Shown: piece after piece, positions 1 through 9,800 of the stretch
How the letters are laid out: each line of letters starts with the position of its first letter
How positions within the stretch are numbered: position 1 is the first letter of the stretch
Assembly: GCA_030037035.1 (NCBI GenBank)
Contig: JASHSA010000140.1
Span: 1-31,866, forward strand
Length of the DNA stretch: 31,866 bases
From: Thermoplasmata archaeon
GTDB taxonomy: Archaea > Thermoplasmatota > Thermoplasmata > Lutacidiplasmatales > UBA184
Direction: 5' to 3'
Translations under genes and position numbers: made by a program
The notes under the pieces: model-generated
The model's input: the letters and a program-made list of their open reading frames with translations, nothing else
Databases searched by the model: none
Told to the model about the DNA's origin: nothing

Positions 1-1
1 G

Positions 2-523
2 CTTCCTCGCTCCCCTCGAACGTTGGTCGACCTGGGCTCCGGCGAGGGCCGGGACTCGATCTACTTTGCCCGGCACGGCTATCGGGTGGTGGGCGTGGAT
101 ATCTCGAGCGTAGGGGTCCGAAAGGCGGAGCGGCGCGCGTCCCGGCTCGGGGTCAACGTTCGATTTCGTGTCGGGGACCTTCGGACCTACCGACTGAGTC
201 GTCGGGTGGACGTGGTGTTCTGCTCCGGCGCCCTGAACAACCTTCCTCGGCGGCTGCGGGCACGTCGATTTGAACACTTCAAAGCCATGACCGCGCCGGG
301 GGGAATCAACGCGATGAACGCTGACGTGCCGAAGCCCTACATTCCGCCCCAGAGCACGAATCCGTTCGCGTCGCCGTTCCGCTCGGGGGAGCTGCTGGGC
401 TACTACTGGGACTGGCAGATCCTGGACTCGGGACAGGTGGAGTTCCTTTCCACGGCCAGCGGCGTTCCCCATCGGAAGGCGATGGACGTAGTGATCGCGC
501 GGAAGCCTGAGGTCGACTCGTAG
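2..523 (+). CDS. Class I SAM-dependent methyltransferase, 5'-truncated by the window edge
   Basis: The reading frame is open back to base 2, so the true start lies outside the window. The TTG at 23 falls inside the first conserved motif and is not a plausible start. Motif I reads VDLGSGEGRDS and is followed after a short spacer by VGVDIS, the SAM-binding strand-loop-helix and the acidic ribose-binding residue of class I methyltransferases. A later FCSGALNNLP segment sits where the motif IV strand normally is. Similar small TehB-like methyltransferases are annotated as tellurite resistance or general methyltransferases, but the substrate cannot be told from sequence. A paralogue of the same style lies at 26262-26963. 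No operon partner is visible downstream, because the next 370 bases hold no convincing gene. Confidence 0.75.
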   Translation, partial: LPRSPRTLVDLGSGEGRDSIYFARHGYRVVGVDISSVGVRKAERRASRLGVNVRFRVGDLRTYRLSRRVDVVFCSGALNNLPRRLRARRFEHFKAMTAPGGINAMNADVPKPYIPPQSTNPFASPFRSGELLGYYWDWQILDSGQVEFLSTASGVPHRKAMDVVIARKPEVDS

Positions 524-894
524 GGGCCGCGTCGCACCCGTCTGAAGGGTGGCAACGATTCCGAAGCATGTTGTCGTGCGCCAGAACTCTTCCTGCGGCG
601 TTATCCTCGAAGAATCCGCTCGCGTCTCGGGGCTTGAGGTTCGCCGTGAGCATCGGTCGGAAGTGGGCCGAAGGTTCGGAGCTCCGCGGCTTGGGATGAG
701 GAAGCGGCCGTGTCGACGTTCTGTCCCTACGCCGCACGCGCCGATCGGGATGTTCGACTCGGCGAGCGTCTCTCCGGCGCATCCCAGCGGCGGAAGACGA
801 GCGCTGCCGATCCGCGGGAAGGGCAACCCAGGTCCCAGCGTGGGGTCCCCCGGAACTCCTCGCGGTCGCTCCGAGGGCAAGCCTGAACTACGGA
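524..894. other. Intergenic stretch without a recognisable gene
   Basis: About 370 bases between the methyltransferase and the esterase. Open frames exist on both strands (for example 549-902 on the plus strand), but their translations are Arg/Pro/Ser-rich with no motif, as expected by chance in GC-rich DNA. I see no tRNA, no strong TATA box and no long inverted repeat. Confidence 0.5.
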
Positions 895-2202
895 ATGGCT
901 AATGATGTCGGGCCGGCTCAACGGCCGGGATTCCCGCCCGTGGATACGCCTCCCGTGGCCAGCCCGCGACTCGCCCAGTACCTGAAGCGATCCTCCAGGG
1001 CAGACGAGTCGCGCACGAGGGCCGCGTGGCGAGAGCTCGCCTCCCGCGGCCTTCCGATCGTGGAGTCTGTCACCGGCGACCCTACCCGGCTGCGGGTAAC
1101 GTTCGTGTGGCGCACGGAGCAACGGGATGGCCCCGGTTCCGTCTACACTCCGATCGCCAACCTCCTGAACTCGGAGACGGAACTGCTGCCGCTGGGTCGG
1201 ACCGACGTGCGGTACCGGACGTTCGTTCTTCCGCGGAAGACCAGGGCGGTCTACGCGTTCTCGCCTCGGCCGACGCCCACGCCTGCCAACGGCGGAGACT
1301 GGGGAGAGTACTTCCGCTCCCTTCTGCCGGATCCCCAGAATCCCGCCCGTCTGACGATGGCCAAGGACCCGGACGACCCCGGGGACGCGGCCGTCACCGT
1401 TTCCGTCCTCGCGCTCCCGAGCGCACCACGTCAACCGTGGGTCCGGGCGCGTCGCCCGCCTCGTTGGAGGGTGGACCATGCGCGGCTCGGGAGCACGAAC
1501 GTCGACGGCGCGCGGTCGGTGTGGGTGTTCGTGCCTCCGGGGTTAAGCTTGGAGCGCTCCCGGTACAATGTTGTCGTGGCGTTCGACGGCGTCACGTACC
1601 AGAGCGCGGTGCCGGCCCCGGTCATCGTAGAGAACCTGGTCGCCTCGAACCGGATCGACCCGTCGGTGCTCGTCCTCGTGGGGAACGCCCCGGGCGCGCG
1701 GGAGGCGGAGCTCCTGCACAACGACCGGTTCGTGCGCTTTCTCTCCTCCGAGCTGGTTCCGTGGCTGCAGCGTCGCCATCGAGTGACCGTATCGCCCGAC
1801 AGGACCGTGCTGGTCGGCTCTAGTCTCGGCGGCCTGACCGCCGCTTTGGCCGCCCTACGGTACCCCGAACTGTTCGGGAATGTGTTGGCGCAGTCCGGCG
1901 CGTTCGGCTGGTCCGCGTCGGGCGACATGCTCGGGTCGCCGACCCTGATGGAGGAGTTCGCGGACTCTCCTCGATTGGCCACGAAGTTCTATCTCGATGC
2001 GGGTACGTTCGAGACCACGGTCTTTCCGGGGACCCAGCTCTCGCTCCTAGCGGGGGTCCGTCACCTCCGAGACGTGCTCGTGGCCAAGGGATACGCCGTG
2101 AAGTACGCTGAATTCGTGGGCGGCCACGACTACGCCTGTTGGGCGGGTACGCTGGCCGACGGCCTGATCCACCTGGTCGGCAAGCGAGGTCGAGAACCCT
2201 AA
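895..2202 (+). CDS. Enterochelin esterase (Fes)-like alpha/beta hydrolase
   Basis: A 435-residue protein with the two-part layout of Fes/IroE enzymes. An N-terminal beta-rich domain (about residues 20-180, with the VTFVWR strand typical of the Fes N-terminal domain) precedes an esterase D-type alpha/beta hydrolase domain (about 200-430). The nucleophile elbow is GSSLGG with Ser310, and the catalytic His is probably His411 in GGHDYACW. The acidic triad member is likely in the FYLDAGTFE segment. Fes enzymes cleave the trilactone of catecholate siderophores in the cytoplasm, but the same fold hydrolyses many esters. No siderophore synthesis or uptake gene is in the window, so substrate is unproven. 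No signal peptide is visible. ATG at 895 is used; the first 20 residues are not conserved-looking and a later GTG is possible. Confidence 0.78.
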   Translation: MANDVGPAQRPGFPPVDTPPVASPRLAQYLKRSSRADESRTRAAWRELASRGLPIVESVTGDPTRLRVTFVWRTEQRDGPGSVYTPIANLLNSETELLPLGRTDVRYRTFVLPRKTRAVYAFSPRPTPTPANGGDWGEYFRSLLPDPQNPARLTMAKDPDDPGDAAVTVSVLALPSAPRQPWVRARRPPRWRVDHARLGSTNVDGARSVWVFVPPGLSLERSRYNVVVAFDGVTYQSAVPAPVIVENLVASNRIDPSVLVLVGNAPGAREAELLHNDRFVRFLSSELVPWLQRRHRVTVSPDRTVLVGSSLGGLTAALAALRYPELFGNVLAQSGAFGWSASGDMLGSPTLMEEFADSPRLATKFYLDAGTFETTVFPGTQLSLLAGVRHLRDVLVAKGYAVKYAEFVGGHDYACWAGTLADGLIHLVGKRGREP

Positions 2203-2335
2203 CCGAGCCCTCCGAGCTCGGCGGGTCGGGATCTCCCTTCGCTCCGCTCGCGGGCATCAAGGGTCGGTGGGCTCGCGGCATCCACGTTCGGAGGGGTCGC
2301 CAGAAGATTCCCCCCCGCGGACCATGCGTCGGGAC

Positions 2336-2755
2336 TCAGTCCTGCACGACGTTCTCCGGGCTCCGGCGGGCCCGCCGGGGGCCGGGCAGACGGCCGCCGC
2401 CGTCGAGGTATCTCCGGACCAGCTTCGTGGGGGCCTGGGCAGCCCACGCTTCGAGCACGAGAAGATTGGGGTGCGCGCCTGAGGCGCCCCGAAGCCGGAC
2501 CTCCAGTCCCTGATAACTCCGCCTCGAGCCGGACCGACGGACCACTCGGGAGTACTCTGGATGGGCTGCCGCGGCGGCCCGGGCGGAACGTTCGACAATG
2601 CGGAACGTCGCCAGGGTCTTGTCCCGCCCCATGCCCAGGAACGTCTTCCCCCCCACCTGCCAGATCGGGAACGCGAATCGGGGGTGCCGCTTCTCCGTCA
2701 CCCCCGGCAACGCCGTCGCCCACCTTCGGAGTCGCTCGACGCTCGCCCCGGGCAT
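2336..2755 (-). CDS. MmcQ/YjbR-like protein
   Basis: A 139-residue protein that opens with the family's typical helix and loop (LRRWATALPGVTEKRHPRFAFPIWQVGGKTFLGMG), followed by a central beta strand and a C-terminal segment ending LVRRYLDGG. The YjbR fold resembles a DNA-binding or wing domain, but the cellular role of the family is not settled. The ATG at 2755 is preceded in frame by a stop 27 bases upstream with no alternative start, so the start is well supported. The Arg/Pro-rich tail after residue 120 is unusual for the family. It is transcribed on the same strand as the DinB-like gene 246 bases upstream, probably from its own promoter. Confidence 0.72.
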   Translation of the reverse strand: MPGASVERLRRWATALPGVTEKRHPRFAFPIWQVGGKTFLGMGRDKTLATFRIVERSARAAAAAHPEYSRVVRRSGSRRSYQGLEVRLRGASGAHPNLLVLEAWAAQAPTKLVRRYLDGGGRLPGPRRARRSPENVVQD

Positions 2756-3001
2756 GCGGGGATCGAACTGCTCAACGGTTCATAGCTGGACTTAGGATTC
2801 GAGAGGAGCGCAGGCCTCAGCGGACCGGGCGGTCGTCTGTGAAGAGACGTTGCCCGATCGGACCCCTCGATCCTGCGTCGGCCGAGGCTCCTCGGGCGTC
2901 CGAGGGCACTGCTTCCTTGCGAACGACCGGGTCCCTCGGCCGGGCGCGGAGTCGTTTCGCGGGGATCATCCGTTATCGTGGCGCCCCTTGCTGCTCGTCC
3001 T

Positions 3002-3487
3002 CTAGAAGATCGCCGCGCGTGAGAGGTCGACGGCCGGCGGTTGGACGTCCATCTGCCACAGCAGAGCGTTGAGCTCACCCTTGTGCTGGAGGTCCCCCTC
3101 GATCATCTGCAGGAGCATCGCGCGGATCGTGATCGACCTCTTGTCGACCCGGATGTAGAACTTCCGGTCGAGGTCCTTGGCTCGCAGCGTCCTGAGGAAG
3201 CCGTTCACCAAGCGGTCCACCTCGTCCGTCGCCCGCTCGGCTTCCCCGCGGGTAAGCCGGATGCCCAGCGGGAAGTCCTGGAAGCTCTTGCCCGTGTACG
3301 CTTGGATGAACCAGAACCGGTAATCGTCCAAGATGTGCAGGTAGAGGTCGACGAGCGAGGGATACGTGGCGCCGCGGTCGCGGTATCGCTCCTTCAGGGG
3401 TAGCTTCCAGATCGTCCGAAGATAGCTCCGGAGCTTCCGGAAATGGTACCGGTACAACCCACGGATCAGTTGCAACTCCGTCGACAT
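3002..3487 (-). CDS. DinB-like four-helix-bundle protein
   Basis: A 161-residue protein of the DinB/YfiT-like metalloenzyme superfamily. The fold usually binds a metal through three histidines. Here His51 (YLHILDDYRFW) matches the first ligand and His135 (DLQHKGELNALLW) the third. The ligand normally four residues before the third is Gly131, so the metal site seems incomplete. The C-terminal HKGEL helix is the family's most recognisable feature (usually HHRGQ). Bacterial relatives act in thiol transfer and detoxification or have no known role, so the specific function here is unknown. The ATG at 3487 starts directly at the first helix. Confidence 0.75.
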   Translation of the reverse strand: MSTELQLIRGLYRYHFRKLRSYLRTIWKLPLKERYRDRGATYPSLVDLYLHILDDYRFWFIQAYTGKSFQDFPLGIRLTRGEAERATDEVDRLVNGFLRTLRAKDLDRKFYIRVDKRSITIRAMLLQMIEGDLQHKGELNALLWQMDVQPPAVDLSRAAIF

Positions 3488-3573
3488 GGTCGCTCGAACG
3501 TCAGTCGGCCCGTGACTAAGGCGTTATGGCGTTGCCGAGAGAATCGGCCTCAGGAACCACGCTCCGGGGTCCC

Positions 3574-6372
3574 TCAGCTCGCCTTGAACGTCACCTTCAC
3601 CGTCGTGGCCTTCGTCAGGTCGAGCGACCCGGACAGCGGCTCGGACGTCTTCCCGATCGTCGCCGTCGCGGTGTAGCCCGACACCGACCCGACCGCGTAG
3701 CTGTACGTCCCCGGGCTCAGGTCCGCGAACTTGAGGCTCTTACCGGTCGTGCACTCCGGGTCGCCGTCCACCGTCACGCACCAGCTCGTCCCCTTCGCGA
3801 GCTTCTTCTCCTTGAACGTCAGCGTGACCGTCTTCCCCTTGCTCACCGTCACGCCCACGTTCGTCGTCCCGTGCACCGCGACCGTTCCGCTGCCCGTGAG
3901 GTCAAAGCCCGACGGACCGTAGATCAGCACCGGAGACGTCCCGTTCGGCACCCCGCTGAAGGAGATGGACGTCCCCGTGCTGTAGAGCGCCGTCCCGTTC
4001 AGCACCACCGTCCAGCCCTTCGTCTCGAACGTCTTCTCCTGACGCTTCGTCAGCGATCCGGACTCCGTGAACGTCACGGTGTAGGTCAGGAGCCGGAAAC
4101 TGACGGGGACCGACAAGGCGGCCCCGTTCACCGTGAACGTACCCCCGGGCGCGGCCCAGTTCTTGTTCCCCGAACCGACAGTGTAGGCGTACGTCCCGTT
4201 GGTCAGCATGAACACCAGGGTCGCGTCCCTCGACGTGAGGGCGGTCGCGCCCACCGTTACGTTCCAACTTGTCCCGCCCGGGAGCCCCGACTCCTGGAAC
4301 GTCACCGAGTACGTCGAGGCCTGCGTCGCCGCCGGCATGTCGAGGACGGAGACCGTACCCTGGAGCTGGTTGACCACGAAGGCCTCGTTTTGGCCAGGGT
4401 CGTACGCCAGACCCCTCGGCCCGCTGCCGACGGCGACGGTCGGAAGCAGGTTGTTGATGGACTCCGCGATCAGGTTCACGGTGTCCGAACCAAAGTTCTC
4501 GACGAGGGCCCCGCCCAGGCTGCTGTCGTAGGCTACGCCCGACGGATTGCTGCCCACCGCGACCGAAGCCACCACCGTGTTGGTCGCATCCGAGATCACG
4601 CTGACGTTGTTGGACGCATAGTTCGTGACGAACACCTCCCCCGTGCCGGGGCCGTACGCGACCGTCCCGGGACCGCCCGCATCGTACGCCTCCTGGGTGA
4701 GCGTGCCGCCATCGTCACCCACCGGAATCGTCGTGACCACTTCGTCGGTCGAGGCCGAGATCACGCTGACGTCGTCACTGTACTCGTTCTGAACGAAGAC
4801 CTCGTCCTTCGCCGAGTCGAAGGCCATGCCCAGGGGATTGCCGCCTACCCCGATGGTCGAGACGACCGTGTCGTTCGTATCGTTGATGACGCTCACGGTG
4901 GCCCCCCCGATGTTGATACAGGAGTTGGCGACGAACACCTCGCCCTGGACCGGATCGTAGACGACTCCCTGGGGGTAGCAGCCGACCGCCACGGTCGCCA
5001 CGACCGTGTCGGTGGAGTCCGAGAGGACGCTCACGTTGTCCGACCCTTCGTTCGCGACAAAGACCTCCCCACGCGCCGCGTCGTACGCCGCGCCGGTCGG
5101 GTAGGAGCCCACGGGGATCGTCGCCGCCACGGTGTCGGTGGCGGTCGCGATGACGCTCACGGTGCTCGTAAGGGCGTTCGTGACGAAGACCTCGCCCTTG
5201 CCGCTGTCGTACGCCACGCCGAACGGCTGGCTGCTGCCCAGAGGGACCGTCGCCACGACGGTGTCGCTGACGTCCGAGACCACGCTGACGGTTTCCGAAC
5301 CCAGGTTCGCGACAAACGCCTCCCCGTTACCGCTGTCGTACGCCACGTCATAGGGTTCCGTCCCGACGGCGAGCGTGGCGACCACGCGGTCCGTCGCGTC
5401 CGAGATCACGCTGACGTCCTTCGAAGCCGAGTCCGCAACAAGGATCTCCCCTAGAGCGCTGTCGTAGGCCACGCCGACGGGATAGAAACCCACCGGGATG
5501 GTGGCGACCACGCTGTCGTTGGCGTCCGCGACCACGCTGACGTTGTCCGAGCCGCCGTTGGCGACAAAGACCTCCCCGGTTCCGCCGTCATAGGCCACGC
5601 CGTCGGGAACGGAGCCCGCCGCGAGCGTGAAGACGACGCGATTCGTGGCGGCCGAGATCACGCTGACGTCGCCGGTCCCCAAGTTCGCGACGAAGACCTC
5701 GCCCCTGCCGCTGTCGTACGTTACGGCTCGGGGATAGGCACCGACCTCGACCGTGGCGACGACGCGGTCCGTCGCGTCCGAGATCACGCTCACGTTGTCC
5801 GAGCCTTCGTTCGCGACAAAGACCTCCCCTTTCCCGCTGTCATACGCCACGCCCGTGGGCTCGTCGCCCACCGCGACGGTGGCGACCACGCGGTCCGACA
5901 CCTCCGAGACCACGCTGACGTTGTTCGAAAACTGGTTGGCGACGAAGGCTTCTCCGTTCCCGCTGTCGTACGCCACGCCATCGGGTTCGGAACCTACCGC
6001 GACCGTGGCGACGACTTCGTCCGTGGCGACGGAGACGGCGCTGAGGGTGTCCGACCCCGAATTCGCTACCAGGACCTGCGCCTGGGCGGCGTCATACGCT
6101 AGGGCAACGGGCCCGAGCCCGCTGCTCGCGAGGAAGTTACGCGGGACCAGAGTGTCGTTGAAGAGCACCAGCGTGTCGGCAACGCAGGGCACGGGCGTAC
6201 ACGAGGAGACCGACGGGGTCAACGAGGGTCGAATCTCCCCAGATCGCGGCGCGGAACCTCGCTCGGGGTAGCCTAGCGTGGCCGCGTGAGAGGGAGTGCT
6301 TCCGAGCAGCGCCCCAAGAGGCACGACCATCAGCGCCGCCACCGCCATGACCATCGCTAACGCGAACTTCAT
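3574..6372 (-). CDS. Secreted YVTN-type double beta-propeller protein
   Basis: A 932-residue exported protein. Residues 1-31 form a signal peptide (Lys3, then a hydrophobic core, ending at SHA before the mature chain). Residues about 86-720 hold 14 tandem repeats of about 42 residues with the pattern GVAYDSGxGEVFVANxGSDNVSVISDATDxVVATVxVG. Fourteen blades suggest two seven-bladed propellers. The C-terminal 240 residues carry Ig-like modules including QESGLPGGTSWNVTV and KKLAKGTSWCVTVDG, frequent in Thermoplasmata surface proteins. No C-terminal membrane anchor is visible, so the protein may be released or held by other surface components. YVTN proteins are associated with archaeal surface layers and adhesion; the ligand is unknown. 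Two Cys pairs (SSCTPVPC and CVTVDGDPEC) could form disulfides. Confidence 0.88.
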   Translation of the reverse strand: MKFALAMVMAVAALMVVPLGALLGSTPSHAATLGYPERGSAPRSGEIRPSLTPSVSSCTPVPCVADTLVLFNDTLVPRNFLASSGLGPVALAYDAAQAQVLVANSGSDTLSAVSVATDEVVATVAVGSEPDGVAYDSGNGEAFVANQFSNNVSVVSEVSDRVVATVAVGDEPTGVAYDSGKGEVFVANEGSDNVSVISDATDRVVATVEVGAYPRAVTYDSGRGEVFVANLGTGDVSVISAATNRVVFTLAAGSVPDGVAYDGGTGEVFVANGGSDNVSVVADANDSVVATIPVGFYPVGVAYDSALGEILVADSASKDVSVISDATDRVVATLAVGTEPYDVAYDSGNGEAFVANLGSETVSVVSDVSDTVVATVPLGSSQPFGVAYDSGKGEVFVTNALTSTVSVIATATDTVAATIPVGSYPTGAAYDAARGEVFVANEGSDNVSVLSDSTDTVVATVAVGCYPQGVVYDPVQGEVFVANSCINIGGATVSVINDTNDTVVSTIGVGGNPLGMAFDSAKDEVFVQNEYSDDVSVISASTDEVVTTIPVGDDGGTLTQEAYDAGGPGTVAYGPGTGEVFVTNYASNNVSVISDATNTVVASVAVGSNPSGVAYDSSLGGALVENFGSDTVNLIAESINNLLPTVAVGSGPRGLAYDPGQNEAFVVNQLQGTVSVLDMPAATQASTYSVTFQESGLPGGTSWNVTVGATALTSRDATLVFMLTNGTYAYTVGSGNKNWAAPGGTFTVNGAALSVPVSFRLLTYTVTFTESGSLTKRQEKTFETKGWTVVLNGTALYSTGTSISFSGVPNGTSPVLIYGPSGFDLTGSGTVAVHGTTNVGVTVSKGKTVTLTFKEKKLAKGTSWCVTVDGDPECTTGKSLKFADLSPGTYSYAVGSVSGYTATATIGKTSEPLSGSLDLTKATTVKVTFKAS
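4330..6117 (-). repeat. Fourteen in-frame YVTN propeller repeats (about 126 bases each)
   Basis: The DNA shows a coding periodicity of about 126 bases within the propeller gene. Most units keep codons for AYDSG, GEVFVAN and NVSVISDATD nearly unchanged, while the 10th and 11th units carry insertions. Similarity between units 2, 3, 7 and 9 is high enough for recombination or assembly collapse. The repeats are coding, not CRISPR-like. Confidence 0.88.
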
Positions 6373-6810
6373 CGCCGACCCACCACCCCACGCCGCCGGG
6401 CCAACGAGACCGGGGATGGGATAGTTAGACCTTTCCGAGAGGCGGGTCGGTCACGTTTCCGTGGGTTCGGCGACCCGGGCCCGTGAGGCCGTCGGCGCGA
6501 GCAGACCCGGGGAGCAGCCGCGCTCCAGGGTGGCCGAAGGCCCCGCCGGACCGAACGTCGGTGCCGGCGAGCTCGTCCTGCACAGCCGGAGAGACGGCGG
6601 AGGGTCTCCGCCTACAGTATCTCCCCCTCCGACGGCCCCGACACGAGACGCCCTTCTCACCCCCTAGAGGTTTCGGGCGTCGCCCGAGACCTCGCTCCCT
6701 GGCCTTGGAAGCGATTGCTGTCGAGGCGAGCAGCCGAGGAGTTCCTAGAACGTTGTACCGGACCGGGCGCCGCAAGGGGGCCTTAATCTGGCTGAGGGGA
6801 ATTTGGGGCC
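6373..6810. promoter_or_regulatory. Divergent intergenic region with promoters for the propeller and cyclase genes
   Basis: About 440 bases between divergently transcribed genes. A TATA-like CCTTAATC at 6781-6788 lies 23-30 bases before the cyclase GTG, so its mRNA is probably leaderless. On the other strand, TCTAACTATCCC near 6420-6432 could serve the propeller gene, leaving a leader of about 25 bases. The rest has only chance-type open frames and one strong stem-loop at 6667-6693. Confidence 0.5.
6667..6693. other. Strong 12-bp stem-loop
   Basis: The arms GAGGTTTCGGGC and GCCCGAGACCTC pair over 12 positions with a single G-T wobble and a three-base GTC loop. It sits about 90 bases upstream of the cyclase TATA-like box. 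It could belong to a small RNA, a terminator or a protein-binding inverted repeat; nothing in the surroundings decides between these. Confidence 0.5.
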
Positions 6811-9800
6811 GTGGACGCGCGTCGCCGACTCGCTGCGATCATGTTCACGGACATGGTCGGCTTCTCGGCGCTCGCGCAGCGGGACGAGACCCGGGCCGTC
6901 CATCTCGTCAACGCGCACCGCGACATTCTCCGCCCGATCTTTCGGGCGCACGAAGGTCGCGAGGTGAAGACGATGGGCGACGGTTTTCTCGTGGAGTTCC
7001 CGAGCGCGCTCCACGCGGTGGAGTGTGCGGTGGCCACGCAACAACGCCTGCGCGAGCACGGTGGCGCAGCCGAGGCGGAGCGGATCGAGCTCCGCATCGG
7101 GGTCCACCTGGGCGATGTGATCGACCAGGGAGGCGATCTGCTCGGGGATGCCGTCAACATTGCTTCCCGTATCGAGCCGCTCGCCGAGAGCTCGGGAGTC
7201 TGCATCAGCGGCCCGGTCTTCGACCAGGTCAGGAACAAGATCTCCTACGGTTGTACCCGGCTCGATCACGTCTTCCTGAAGAACATTGACTCGCCCATCT
7301 CGGTCTACAGCGTGGACCTCCCCTGGGTCGGGCCGTCGGCGGCTCGGGTCACCCCGTGGACCGACCGGGAGTCCGAGCTCCACACGCTGGAGCGGATCTT
7401 CGAGGACGTCGCAAGGGGCCATGGCCAGATCGTCGGCTTTTCCGGCGAGCCCGGCGTGGGGAAGACCCGACTCGCGGACGAAGGGAGTCGTAGAGCGGAA
7501 GGGAGGACGTTCCGGACCCTGCGTGGCCGGGGACACCAAGACGAGCAACCGGTGCCGTACTCGGTCTGGGTCCAGGTGGTTCGCGACTTTCTCCGAGACG
7601 CGCCCCCGCCGCTGCTCTACAAGGTGTGTGCGGGCTGCGGGGCGGAGCTGATCCGGCTTGCCCCCGAGCTGGGGGAACGCCTCGGACTCGCGCCGTCCCT
7701 CCCGAGCGGGGACCCGGCGACGGGCCAACTCCGCTTCTTTGAGGGGATCGCCCAGTTCTTCCTGAATCTGAGCCGGGAGACGCCCCTCGCCATCCTCCTG
7801 GACGATCTGCAATGGGCCGACCCCGGCTCGCTACGGTTGTTGGACCATCTCGCAGAGCCGATTCGGGCTCAGAGGATCCTGCTCCTGCTCACCTACCGTG
7901 ACTCGGTGGAGGACGCGAGCCCGCTGCTGCGAACGGTCCTCGAGGACCTCGGGAAGGTCCACGCCCTCACAGAGATCCCGGTGAGACGTATGGAAGGCGG
8001 GCCCGCGCGCCAATTGGTCGGCGCCATCCTGGGGACGAAGGAGCCGCCGAGTGAGCTGGTGGGTCTGGTCGGTCACAAGACGGGAGGGAATCCTCTCTTC
8101 GTCGAGGAGCTGCTCCGCTCGATGGCGGAGGAACACCAGCTCGTCCGGCTCGGCGACCTCTGGCGTACGGCCGAGACCGCTACCGTGGGGGTCCCCTCCA
8201 CGATGCGGGACCTCATCCTGAAGCGAGCCGCACGCGCGGGCGCGCAGTCGCTCAGAATCCTCTCCGTCGGTGCGGTCCTGGGCCCTGAATTCGACTTCGA
8301 CTTCCTGCAGGAGGTCAGTGGCGTCGATGCGGAATCGCTCCTGGCGGAGGTCGAGGCCCTTCTTCGGGCACGGCTCCTGAAGGAGCGGGAGATCGCCCCG
8401 GGTCGGTCCGTCTACCTGTTCGCCGACGACCAGACCCGCGAAGTGCTCTACCAGGAGCTCTCGCTCGTACGCCGTCAGCGATACCATCTGAAGGCGGCGC
8501 AGGCGCTCGAGGGCAGGCGCGCCGGGAACCTGGAAGAGATCGCCGGCGAGCTCGCCCTCCACTTCCGGCGTGGGAGCGACCTCGGAAAGGCCCTGAAGTG
8601 GACGGTCGTCGCCGCACGCAAGTCTTCGATGCTCTACGCGCGCGAACAGGCCATCTCCTACTACCGGACAGCCCTGGAGATCCTGTCGGCGGCCCCGGAC
8701 GCGCGGGCTCGGGCCGAAGTGCTGGAAGGGATGGGTGACGAGCTCGAAGTCCTCGGTCAGTACGAGGAGTCGGCCCGCAGCCGGGTGGAAGCGTCCCATG
8801 CGTACGAGCAGGTCGGCGACCTTCGACGGGCCGGTGCCGCTCTGCACCGTGCGGCCACGCACGCTCGCTGGACCCAGCTAGGGGAGTTCGTCGTCGACGA
8901 GGGGCAGCTGGCGCGAGCGCGAGAACTCCTCGAGTCCGCCCCGCCATGTGTTGAGCTCGGCCAGTTCTACCTCGACGACTCTGAGTACTTTCGAGCCGCC
9001 GGACGCTTTGAGGAGTCCCGGCCTCTCGTGAACCGGGCGCTCGAGCTGTCACAGGCCCTGGGGGACCCGGCCCTCGAGGCGACCGCGCGGATCTACCTGG
9101 CGTACTATCTCCCCCTCGGCGCGCGAGCTGAGGTGAAGCAAACGCTCGACCGCGCGATCGAGCTAGGACGAGCGCACGACCCCTCGATCGCGGTCCTCGG
9201 CTACTACCGTCGCGCGCACTTCGCGGCGACGGGATATGCAGATTTTGCCGAGACGGAGGCGTGGATCCAGAAGGGCGCCGCCTACGCCCACTCCGTGAAC
9301 GCCCTCGACATGGAGGCGGCCTTCTTCGGGAGCCTAGGCGCGTTCGTCAAGGTCTGGTCGTCCGATCTCGAGGGCCACGACCGGCGGGCTGCGGAGCACC
9401 AGAGGTACCTCCGAGAACACGGACAGAAATCGGTGCACAACCTGTACCACATCGGGCTGGGTCCGTTGATACGGGGAGACTTCGATGAGGCAGAACGGGT
9501 CATGGTCCGCGCGAAGGCGCTCCTCGATACGGAGCAGGCGTGGTACATGGTCGCCTGGTACTACCTCTATCGGGGGATGCTGGAGTCCTCTCGGGGGAAC
9601 TACGCCGCCGCAGAGGAGTGCTACGTCGGTGCGCTGGAATCCGACCGGGCGAGGGGCCGGACCGAATTCGACGCCTTCCGACCGATCTGGTTCCTCGCCG
9701 GCGCGATCGACGCCGCGGTGGGCCAGCACGCTCTGGACCGCGTCGACCGGTACCTCGACGAGCTCCAGGAGGCGGTGAGCCAGGTCGGCGAGAGGCCGGC

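Noticed and set aside
549..902. A 117-codon open frame after the first methyltransferase
   Set aside because: Low-complexity translation, no promoter-like box, and it runs into the start of the esterase gene.
3526..5454. A 642-codon open frame on the plus strand opposite the propeller gene
   Set aside because: Its repetitive Arg/His/Asp-rich translation only mirrors the propeller repeats, which have a signal peptide and conserved blades on the other strand.
4330..6117. Regular DNA repeats suggestive of a CRISPR or satellite array
   Set aside because: The period is 126 bases, the frame is kept throughout and the variation is at codon third positions and loops; it is a protein repeat.
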